Assembly: GCA_025642075.2 (NCBI GenBank)
Contig: JAODUO010001825.1
Span: 10,001-74,000 of the forward strand
Direction: 5' to 3'
DNA from: Ridgeia piscesae
Taxonomy: Eukaryota; Annelida; Polychaeta; Sabellida; Siboglinidae
Length of the DNA: 64,000 nt
Shown: positions 56,101-64,000 of the stretch, one piece after another
Position numbering within the stretch: position 1 is the first letter of the stretch
How the letters are laid out: every line of letters starts with the position of its first letter
Translations under genes and position numbers: made by a program
Notes under the pieces: model-generated
Told to the model about the DNA's origin: nothing
Databases searched by the model: none
The model's input: the letters and a program-made list of their open reading frames with translations, nothing else

Positions 56101-59100
56101 TCAACCACATGGATGAGTACCTTGTTCACTCATTGGTCTAGTTTACTCAACTACATGAATCAGTACCTTGTTCACTCACTGCTCTAGTTCACTCAACTAC
56201 ATGAATGAGTACCTTGTTCACTCACTGCTCTAGTTCACTCAACCACATGGATGAGTACCTTGTTCACTCACTGCTCTAGTTTACTCAACTACATGAATGA
56301 GTACCTTGTTCACTCACTGCTCTAGTTCACTCAACCACATGGATGAGTACCTTGTTCACTCACTGCTCTAGTTTACTCAACTACATGAATGAGTACCTTG
56401 TTCACTCACTGCTCTAGTTCACTCAACCACATGAATGAGTACCTTGTTCACTCACTGCTCTAGTTTACTCAACTACATGAATGAGTACCTTGTTCACTCA
56501 CTGCTCTAGTTCACTCAACCACATGGATGAGTACCTTGTTCACTCACTGCTCTAGTTCACTCAACCACATGAATGAGTACCTTGTTCACTCACTGCTCTA
56601 GTTCACCCAACCACATGAATGAGTACCTTGTTCACTCACTGCTCTAGTTCACTCAACCACATGAATGAGTACCTTGTTCACTCACTGCTCTAGTTCACTC
56701 AACCACATGAATGAGTACCTTGTTCACTCACTGCTCTAGTTCACCCAACCACATGAATGAGTACCTTGTTCACTCACTGCTCTAGTTCACTCAACCACGT
56801 GGATGAGTACCTTGTTCACTCACTGCTCTAGTTCACCCAACCACATGGATGAGTACCTTGTTCACTCACTGCTCTAGTTCACTCAACCACATGAATGAGT
56901 ACCTTGTTCACTCACTGCTCTAGTTCACTCAACCACGTGGATGAGTACCTTGTTCACTCACTGTCTAGTTCGCTCTACCACATGGATGAGTACCTTGTTC
57001 ACTCACTGCTCTAGTTCACTCAACCACATGAATGAGTACCTTGTTCACTCATTGGTCTAGTTCACTCTACCACATGGATGAGTACCTTGTTTACTCACTG
57101 CTCTAGTTCACTCAACCACATGAATGAGTACCTTGTTCACTCATTGGTCTAGTTCACTCAACCACGTGGATGAGTACCTTGTTTACTCACTGCTCTAGTT
57201 CACTCAACCACGTGGATGAGTACCTTGTTCACTCACTGCTCTAATTCACTCAACCACATGAACGAGAACCTTGTTCACTCACTGGTCTAGTTTACTCAAC
57301 CATGTGAATGAGTACCTGGTTCACTCACTGCTCTAGTTCACTCAACCACATGGATGAGTACCTTGTTCACTCACTGCTCTAATTCACTCAACCACATGAA
57401 CGAGTACCTTGTTCACTCACTGGTCTAGTTCACTCAACCACATGAATGAGTACCTTGTTCACTCACTGGTCTAGTTCACTCAACCACATTAATGAGTACC
57501 TTGTTCACTCACTGCTCTAATTCACTCAACCACATGGACGAGTACCTTGTTCACTCACTGGTCTAGTTCACTCAACCACATGAACGAGTACCTTGTTCAC
57601 TCACTGCTCTAGGTCACTCAACCACATGAATGAGTACCTTGTTCACTCATGCTCTAGTTCACTCAACCACATGAATAAGTACCTTGTTCACTCACTGCTC
57701 TAGTTCACTCAACCACGTGGATGAGTACCTTGTTCACTCATGCTCTAGTTCACTCAACCACATGAATAAGTACCTTGTTCACTCACTGCTCTAGTTCACT
57801 CAACCACGTGGATGAGTACCTTGTTCACTCACTGCTCTAGTTCACTCTACCATATGGATGAGTACCTTGTTCACTCACTGCTCTAGTTCACTCAACTACA
57901 TGAATGAGTACCTTGTTCACTCATTGGTCTAGTTCACTCAACCACGTGGATGAGTACCTTGTTCACTCACTGCTCTAGTTCACTCAACCACGTGGATGAG
58001 TACCTTGTTCACTCACTGCTCTAGTTCACTCAACCACGTGGATGAGTACCTTGTTCACTCACTGCTCTAGTTCACTCAACCACGTGGATGAGTACCTTGT
58101 TCACTCACTGCTCTAGTTCTCTCTACCACATGGATGAGTACCTTGTTCACTCACTGCTCTAGTTCACTCAACCACATGAATGAGTACCTTGTTCACTCAC
58201 TGCTCTAGTTCTCTCTACCACATGGATGAGTACCTTGTTCACTCACTGCTCTAGTTCACTCAACCACATGAATGAGTACCTTGTTCACTCATTGGTCTAG
58301 TTCACTCAACCACGTGGATGAGTACCTTGTTTACTCACTGCTCTAGTTCACTCAACCACGTGGATGAGTACCTTGTTCACTCACTGCTCTAGTTCACTCA
58401 ACCACGTGGATGAGTACCTTGTTCACTCACTGCTCTAGTTCACTCAACCACGTGGATGAGTACCTTGTTCACTCACTGCTCTAGTTCACTCTACCACATG
58501 GATGAGTACCTTGTTCACTCACTGCTCTAGTTCACTCAACCACATGAATGAGTACCTTGTTCACTCATTGGTCTAGTTCACTCAACCACATGGATGAGTA
58601 CCTTGTTTACTCACTGCTCTAGTTCACTCAACCACATGAATGAGTACCTTGTTCACTCATTGGTCTAGTTCACTCAACCACGTGGATGAGTACCTTGTTT
58701 ACTCACTGCTCTAGTTCACTCAACCACGTGGATGAGTACCTTGTTCACTCACTGCTCTAATTCACTCAACCACATGAACGAGAACCTTGTTCACTCACTG
58801 GTCTAGTTTACTCAACCATGTGAATGAGTACCTGGTTCACTCACTGCTCTAGTTCACTCAACCACATGGATGAGTACCTTGTTCACTCACTGCTCTAATT
58901 CACTCAACCACATGAACGAGTACCTTGTTCACTCACTGGTCTAGTTCACTCAACCACATGAATGAGTACCTTGTTCACTCACTGGTCTAGTTCACTCAAC
59001 CACATTAATGAGTACCTTGTTCACTCACTGCTCTAATTCACTCAACCACATGGACGAGTACCTTGTTCACTCACTGGTCTAGTTCACTCAACCACATGAA

Positions 59101-62100
59101 CGAGTACCTTGTTCACTCACTTAGGTCTAGGGGTTCACCTTCCAACCACATGAATGAGTACCTTGTTCACTCATGCTCTAGTTCACTCAACCACGTGGAT
59201 GAGTACCTTGTTCACTCATGCTCTAGTTCACTCAACCACATGAATAAGTACCTTGTTCACTCACTGCTCTAGTTCACTCAACCACGTGGATGAGTACCTT
59301 GTTCACTCACTGCTCTAGTTCACTCTACCATATGGATGAGTACCTTGTTCACTCACTGCTCTAGTTCACTCAACTACATGAATGAGTACCTTGTTCACTC
59401 ATTGGTCTAGTTCACTCAACCACGTGGATGAGTACCTTGTTCACTCACTGCTCTAGTTCACTCAACCACGTGGATGAGTACCTTGTTCACTCACTGCTCT
59501 AGTTCACTCAACCACGTGGATGAGTACCTTGTTCACTCACTGCTCTAGTTCACTCAACCACGTGGATGAGTACCTTGTTCACTCACTGCTCTAGTTCACT
59601 CAACCACATGAATGAGTACCTTGTTCACTCACTGCTCTAGTTCTCTCTACCACATGGATGAGTACCTTGTTCACTCACTGCTCTAGTTCACTCAACCACA
59701 TGAATGAGTACCTTGTTCACTCATTGGTCTAGTTCACTCAACCACATGGATGAGTACCTTGTTTACTCACTGCTCTAGTTCACTCAACCACATGGATGAG
59801 TACCTTGTTCACTCACTGCTCTAATTCACTCAACCACATGAACGAGTACCTTGTTCACTCACTGGTCTAGTTCACTCAACCACATGAATGAGTACCTTGT
59901 TCACTCACTGGTCTAGTTCACTCAACCACGTGAATGAGTACCTTGTTCATTCACTGCTCTAGTTCACTCAACCACGTGGATGAGTACCTTGTTCACTCAC
60001 TGCTCTAGTTCACTCAACCACATGGATGAGTACCTTGTTCACTCACTGCTCTAGTTCACTCAACCACGTGGATGAGTACCTTCTTCACTCATTGGTCTAG
60101 TTCATTCAACCACATGAATGAGTACCTTGTTCACTCATTGGTCTAGTTCACTCAACCACATGGATGATTACCTTGTTTACTCACTGCTCTAGTTCACTCA
60201 ACCACATGGATGAGTACCTTGTTCACTCACTGCTCTAATTCACTCAACCACATGAACGAGTACCTTGTTCACTCACTGGTCTAGTTCACTCAACCACGTG
60301 AATGAGTACCTTGTTCACTCATTGGTCTAGTTCACTCTACCACATGGATGAGTACCTTGTTCACTCACTGCTCTAGTTCACTCAACCACATGAATGAGTA
60401 CCTTGTTCACTCATTGGTCTAGTTCTCTCAACCACGTGGATGAGTACCTTGTTCACTCATGCTCTAGTTCACTCAACCACATGAATAAGTACCTTGTTCA
60501 CTCACTGCTCTAGTTCACTCAACCACGTGGATGAGTACCTTGTTCACTCATGCTCTAGTTCACTCAACCACATGAATAAGTACCTTGTTCACTCACTGCT
60601 CTAGTTCACTCAACCGCGTGGATGAGTACCTTGATCACTCACTGCTCTAGTTCACTCTACCATATGGATGAGTACCTTGTTCACTCACTGCTCTAGTTCA
60701 CTCAACTACATGAATGAGTACCTTGTTCACTCATTGGTCTAGTTCACTCAACCACGTGGATGAGTACCTTGTTCACTCACTGCTCTAGTTCACTCAACCA
60801 CGTGGATGAGTACCTTGTTCACTCACTGCTCTAGTTCACTCAACCACGTGGATGAGTACCTTGTTCACTCACTGCTCTAGTTCACTCAACCACGTGGATG
60901 AGTACCTTGTTCACTCACTGCTCTAGTTCACTCAACCACATGAATGAGTACCTTGTTCACTCACTGCTCTAGTTCTCTCTACCACATGGATGAGTACCTT
61001 GTTCACTCACTGCTCTAGTTCACTCAACCACATGAATGAGTACCTTGTTCACTCATTGGTCTAGTTCACTCAACCACATGGATGATTACCTTGTTTACTC
61101 ACTGCTCTAGTTCACTCAACCACATGGATGAGTACCTTGTTCACTCACTGCTCTAATTCACTCAACCACATGAACGAGTACCTTGTTCACTCACTGGTCT
61201 AGTTCACTCAACCACATGAATGAGTACCTTGTTCACTCACTGGTCTAGTTCACTCAACCACGTGAATGAGTACCTTGTTCATTCACTGCTCTAGTTCACT
61301 CAACCACGTGGATGAGTACCTTCTTCACTCATTGGTCTAGTTCATTCAACCACATGAATGAGTACCTTGTTCACTCATTGGTCTAGTTCACTCAACCACA
61401 TGGATGATTACCTTGTTTACTCACTGCTCTAGTTCACTCAACCACATGGATGAGTACCTTGTTCACTCACTGCTCTAATTCACTCAACCACATGAACGAG
61501 TACCTTGTTCACTCACTGGTCTAGTTCACTCAACCACGTGAATGAGTACCTTGTTCACTCATTGGTCTAGTTCACTCTACCACATGGATGAGTACCTTGT
61601 TCACTCACTGCTCTAGTTCACTCAACCACATGAATGAGTACCTTGTTCACTCATTGGTCTAGTTCTCTCAACCACGTGGATGAGTACCTTGTTCACTCAC
61701 TGCTCTAGTTCACTCAACCACATGAATAAGTACCTTGTTCACTCACTGCTCTAGTTCACTCAACCACGTGGATGAGTACCTTGTTCACTCACTGCTCTAG
61801 TTCACTCTACCACATGGATGAGTACCTTGTTCACTCACTGCTCTAGTTCACTCAACCACATGAATGAGTACCTTGTTCACTCATTGGTCTAGTTCACTCA
61901 ACCACATGGATGAGTACCTTGTTTACTCACTGCTCTAGTTCACTCAACCACATGAATGAGTACCTTGTTCACTCATTGGTCTAGTTCACTCAACCACGTG
62001 GATGAGTACCTTGTTTACTCACTGCTCTAGTTCACTCAACCACGTGGATGAGTACCTTGTTCACTCACTGCTCTAATTCACTCAACCACATGAACGAGAA

Positions 62101-63771
62101 CCTTGTTCACTCACTGGTCTAGTTTACTCAACCATGTGAATGAGTACCTGGTTCACTCACTGCTCTAGTTCACTCAACCACATGGATGAGTACCTTGTTC
62201 ACTCACTGCTCTAATTCACTCAACCACATGAACGAGTACCTTGTTCACTCACTGCTCTAGGTCACTCAACCACATGAATGAGTACCTTGTTCACTCATGC
62301 TCTAGTTCACTCAACCACATGAATAAGTACCTTGTTCACTCACTGCTCTAGTTCACTCAACCACGTGGATGAGTACCTTGTTCACTCATGCTCTAGTTCA
62401 CTCAACCACATGAATAAGTACCTTGTTCACTCACTGCTCTAGTTCACTCAACCGCGTGGATGAGTACCTTGATCACTCACTGCTCTAGTTCACTCTACCA
62501 TATGGATGAGTACCTTGTTCACTCACTGCTCTAGTTCACTCAACTACATGAATGAGTACCTTGTTCACTCATTGGTCTAGTTCACTCAACCACGTGGATG
62601 AGTACCTTGTTCACTCACTGCTCTAGTTCACTCAACCACATGAATAAGTACCTTGTTCACTCACTGCTCTAGTTCACTCAACCACGTGGATGAGTACCTT
62701 GTTCACTCACTGCTCTAGTTCACTCAACCACGTGGATGAGTACCTTGTTCACTCACTGCTCTAGTTCTCTCTACCACATGGATGAGTACCTTGTTCACTC
62801 ACTGCTCTAGTTCACTCAACCACATGAATGAGTACCTTGTTCACTCACTGCTCTAGTTCTCTCTACCACATGGATGAGTACCTTGTTCACTCACTGCTCT
62901 AGTTCACTCAACCACATGAATGAGTACCTTGTTCACTCATTGGTCTAGTTCACTCAACCATATGGATGATTACCTTGTTTACTCACTGCTCTAGTTCACT
63001 CAACCACATGAATGAGTACCTTGTTCACTCATTTGTCTAGTTCACTCAACCACATGAATAAGTATCTTGTTCACTCACTGCTCTAGTTCACTCAACCACG
63101 TGGATAAGTACCTGTTCACTCACTGCTCTAGTTCACTCTACCACATGGATGAGTACCTTGTTCACTCACTGCTCTAGTTCACTCAACCACATGGATGAGT
63201 ACCTTGTTTACTCACTGCTCTAGTTCACTCAACCACATGGATGAGTACCTTGTTCACTCACTGCTCTAGTTCACTCAACCACATGGATGAGTACCTTGTT
63301 CACTCACTGCTCTAGTTCACTCAACCACATGGATGAGTACCTTGTTTACTCACTGCTCTAGTTCACTCAACCACATGGATGAGTACCTTGTTCACTCACT
63401 GCTCTAGTTCACTCTACCACATGGATGAGTACCTTGTTCACTCACTGCTCTAGTTCACTCAACCACATGGATGAGTACCTTGGAATAGACCATGGTGGAT
63501 ATTTGTGTACAAATAGTCTCCGCCAACGTAACAATATTTGTTTTGGTATCTGTGAATAATGCTCTTTCCCAGACGTAAGACTCAAGAGAAGGTTTGAAGT
63601 TGACTAGGATGAGTAAGCTGTCACTCGTCAGACAAACAACAACATTCCCATATTTGTCTGTACAAAATTGTGTTTGAAATGTGTATTTTGTTCCCATTCA
63701 GACATACAGGTGTCGGAAATGGCGTCCTGTCTTGAGTGATGAACTTGTTCCTGGAGATATTGTCTCTATAG
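43577..63771 (+). CDS. ATP13A1: ATP13A1, P5A-type ATPase (ER dislocase), exons 1-6, runs off the right edge
   Basis: Join of 43577-43840, 53307-53396, 53516-53709, 54517-54589, 55679-55834 and 63702-63771 (partial). About 282 residues, roughly the first quarter of a family member of about 1200. Recognised by [67 protein letters not shown]-like [13 protein letters not shown] and [20 protein letters not shown]5A-ATPases sit in the ER membrane and expel wrongly inserted tail-anchored and signal-containing proteins. Two N-terminal membrane hairpin segments are visible in exon 1 and more in exons 4-5. The actuator domain begins at PGDIVSI; the catalytic DKTG lies outside the window. All exons are intact and in phase. 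Intron 3 needs a GC donor. Introns 1, 4 and 5 carry large tandem arrays. Confidence 0.93.
43841..44540 (+). other. ATP13A1 intron 1, left part
   Basis: Contains an (AT)n tract at about 44118-44153. Otherwise AT-rich with nothing recognised. Confidence 0.6.
44541..45500 (+). mobile_element. 5'-truncated non-LTR retrotransposon
   Basis: One open frame of 264 codons covers the reverse transcriptase from motif B onward: [28 protein letters not shown] (motif C, FSDD), [17 protein letters not shown] and [14 protein letters not shown]. The start is cut off. The 3' end is AAGGACAATAAAGTAAAGTG. The motif style resembles Rex/L2-like LINEs of animals; clade uncertain. The frame is unbroken, so insertion is fairly recent. 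Confidence 0.82.
45505..45609. mobile_element. right part of a second hAT-like MITE
   Basis: Shares TATTTGTATTTAAATACATT and TTCAATGTATTTAACCCCATGTCTG with the MITE at 39775-39914. The left end is missing where the LINE now sits. Confidence 0.7.
45610..46640 (+). other. ATP13A1 intron 1, middle
   Basis: At about 46090-46220 there is a palindromic stretch rich in GTACTCGAGTACGAGTAC ending in TTACTCCATCTCTG, probably another small inverted-repeat element. Nothing else recognised. Confidence 0.55.
46649..47020. repeat. ~85-bp direct repeat with a palindrome between
   Basis: 46649-46733 and 46934-47020 share AAAGTTTATAAATATTCG and GTGCACAAAC. Between them, 46872-46930 is a palindrome (TTTTTTGTAACGTATATA and its complement). 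Confidence 0.8.
47021..47878 (+). other. ATP13A1 intron 1, continued
   Basis: No feature recognised. Confidence 0.55.
47879..48735 (-). CDS. antisense gene of unknown function with glutamate-rich heptad repeats (partial)
   Basis: Two minus-strand exons join in phase 0: 48735-48587 (TTTTCAG acceptor, GAT|GTGAGT donor) and 48454-47879 (CCTCAG acceptor, stop TAG). The first encodes [20 protein letters not shown] and [19 protein letters not shown]. The second encodes [20 protein letters not shown], about ten 7-residue acidic repeats of the AEPEVES type, then [20 protein letters not shown] and [10 protein letters not shown]. The last part resembles a small beta-barrel (SH3/Tudor-like) segment, an inference from pattern only. 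The 5' end is not found; the first exon starts within a codon. I do not recognise the family; it may be a host gene nested in ATP13A1 intron 1 or part of a DNA transposon. Confidence 0.6.
48736..49045. other. ATP13A1 intron 1 between the antisense gene and the LINE
   Basis: AT-rich; no exon, element or repeat recognised. Confidence 0.55.
49050..50997 (+). mobile_element. CR1/L2-type LINE, nearly full reverse transcriptase with few breaks
   Basis: Plus-strand reverse transcriptase from [20 protein letters not shown] and [20 protein letters not shown] through [17 protein letters not shown] (motif A), [14 protein letters not shown] (motif B) and [11 protein letters not shown] (motif C with YADD). 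It continues to [14 protein letters not shown], then [17 protein letters not shown] and [16 protein letters not shown], stop at 50853-50855. Breaks: TAA at 49640-49642, a frameshift near 50505 and another near 50715. The 3' end has a (TTA)n tail at about 50980-50997. The endonuclease is missing. It is in sense orientation in ATP13A1 intron 1. Confidence 0.9.
50998..51913 (+). other. ATP13A1 intron 1, right part
   Basis: No exon or element recognised. Near 51380-51415 there is a short inverted repeat around AAACTCGTTTGA. Confidence 0.5.
51914..53306 (+). repeat. exon-edge minisatellite: 89-bp unit with 3' splice site and exon 2 start
   Basis: Fifteen decoy copies precede the authentic exon 2, with exon-copy starts at 51972 + 89k (k = 0-14) and the true one at 53307 (k = 15). 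Each unit has about 54 bp of intron ending GCTTTGAATACTTTCAG and 35 bp of exon beginning GCCAACAGTCCATCT. Two intron subtypes alternate (TTTATATT.. with TTTCACAGCTG, TTTCTATT.. with TTCCACAGTTG). The six copies nearest the exon have GAAAGTTTGT where the others have GAAAGTCTGT. Exon-copy variation is nearly limited to one G/A site. Confidence 0.96.
53307..53396 (+). CDS. ATP13A1: ATP13A1 exon 2
   Basis: 30 codons, phase 0 at both ends: [19 protein letters not shown] then [17 protein letters not shown]. The family-conserved TPNNG marks it. The start is the last of 16 identical acceptors. Confidence 0.92.
53516..53709 (+). CDS. ATP13A1: ATP13A1 exon 3
   Basis: Encodes [35 protein letters not shown] and [14 protein letters not shown]. 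Ends AAC AG followed by GCATGT, a GC donor: only this join gives the family-conserved spacing into exon 4 ([11 protein letters not shown]). Confidence 0.85.
54517..54589 (+). CDS. ATP13A1: ATP13A1 exon 4
   Basis: 73 nt reading [20 protein letters not shown] then FVFQ|GTATGC. Acceptor [26 protein letters not shown] is nearly invariant in P5A-ATPases. Confidence 0.92.
54962..55678 (+). repeat. exon-edge minisatellite: 50/52-bp unit with 3' splice site and exon 5 start
   Basis: Thirteen decoy copies, plus a degraded one at the left, precede exon 5. Each has TTGCAG followed by 35 exon-identical bases (GTGTTCTGTGTGGGTCTGTG ... GATGAGTA), then AACTGTCTATATTGCAG or AACTCTCTGTTGCAG. One copy, near 55526, has GCATG instead of GCAGG. 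T/C variation at the third base of a Cys codon (TGT/TGC) separates blocks. Read in frame, each decoy stops at GAG TAA. Confidence 0.95.
55679..55834 (+). CDS. ATP13A1: ATP13A1 exon 5
   Basis: 52 codons, phase 0 at both ends: [36 protein letters not shown] and [22 protein letters not shown]. It spans membrane segments of the transport core and the start of the linker to the actuator domain. Confidence 0.93.
55890..56030 (+). mobile_element. SINE head (degenerate tRNA-like) and central domain at the left edge of the 46-bp satellite
   Basis: CAGTGACTCTACTCTAGCAC (box-A-like), AAAAGAACACAAATTCTAGT (box-B-like) and CACATGGGTAGATTTGTTCA, followed at once by the first satellite unit. Compare AAGAGAACACAAGTTCGAATT in the SINE at 22.8 kb. 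Confidence 0.65.
55985..63481. repeat. 46-bp satellite, about 160 copies, in ATP13A1 intron 5
   Basis: Unit: GCTCTAGTTCACTCAACCAC, ATGAATGAGTACC, TTGTTCACTCACT, with ATGGATG, GTGGATG, TTGGTCTAG, CACTCTACC and other variants. Variant blocks recur: the marker AACGAGAACC occurs at 57261, 58777 and 62093 in the same neighbourhood, so blocks of about 1.5 kb and 3.3 kb were copied within the array. The unit aligns with the central domain of the SINE at 22.92-22.96 kb (about 25 of 37 positions, mismatches mostly C/T and G/A). Confidence 0.95.
63702..63771 (+). CDS. ATP13A1: ATP13A1 exon 6
   Basis: Encodes [19 protein letters not shown] and IVSI, ending ATA G|GTGAGT. It contains the PGDIV motif at the start of the P-type ATPase actuator domain. 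It leaves one nucleotide for an exon beyond the window. Confidence 0.9.
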
Positions 63772-64000
63772 GTGAGTAGTAGTGTACTAGTAATTTTATT
63801 TAAATGTGTAGGGTGTTGCTTTTTGTCATGGATGCATGTCTTTGTTTGTTTTCTATTTTACACTGTACAGGGCAAACCAGCTGGACACACCGGATTGCAC
63901 AAAATAGTGATACATGAAGCCATTAAAAATACCAACACTGACATTAAAAAACTAGATTTGAATGTTTTTAGGTAATTACCAATATGCCATAGTGCCACTT
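63772..64000 (+). other. ATP13A1 intron 6, partial
   Basis: No following exon is recognised before the window ends. Confidence 0.6.

Noticed and set aside
63772..63975. Open frame GKPAGHTGLHKIVIHEA after exon 6 as ATP13A1 exon 7
   Set aside because: The sequence does not match what follows PGDIVSIG in P5A-ATPases.

Overview
The window is nuclear DNA from an invertebrate animal. Split genes with GT-AG introns, very long microsatellites, minisatellites, CR1/L2-type and other LINE fragments, a tRNA-derived SINE and a hAT-like MITE all point that way. The genes fit a marine lophotrochozoan or invertebrate deuterostome, but I cannot name the phylum from sequence alone.

Layout. (1) 1-5.7 kb is intergenic: tetra- and hexanucleotide arrays and long pyrimidine tracts. 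(2) 5.7-28.0 kb, plus strand: an NLR-like innate-immune receptor gene that I can assemble from 11 exons with fully consistent splice phases (about 1225 residues). Its order is a DZIP3-like HEPN domain with an intact R-x4-H motif, a 14-residue repeat exon, a NACHT NTPase, then one leucine-rich repeat per exon. Its introns hold LINE remnants, a SINE and several tandem arrays. (3) 28.0-31.9 kb: no gene recognised. (4) 31.9-41.9 kb, minus strand: the 3' end of a KMT2A/trithorax-type histone H3K4 methyltransferase (FYRC, SET, post-SET). It has an in-frame stop, two indels, missing exons and no 5' part, so it is probably a broken or truncated copy. (5) 43.6 kb to the right edge, plus strand: the 5' part of ATP13A1 (P5A-ATPase, the ER membrane-protein dislocase). 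Six intact exons are visible and the gene runs off the window. A short antisense gene of unknown function and two LINEs lie in its first intron.

The most unusual feature is a set of minisatellites built on splice junctions. In ATP13A1 (exons 2 and 5) and in the KMT2 fragment (one SET exon), the intron just upstream of the exon is filled with tandem copies of the 3' splice site plus the first 20-35 bases of that exon. A fourth array repeats an exon end plus its 5' splice site. So single introns carry from about 13 to about 50 decoy splice sites, and some units could act as tiny in-frame cassette exons. In addition, a 7.5 kb, 46-bp satellite in ATP13A1 intron 5 appears to be an amplified piece of a SINE central domain, with the SINE head still at its left edge.

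The three genes show no sign of working as one pathway: one is an immune sensor, one a chromatin modifier and one a housekeeping ER pump. What links them is the shared habit of tandem amplification at exon edges and in introns.
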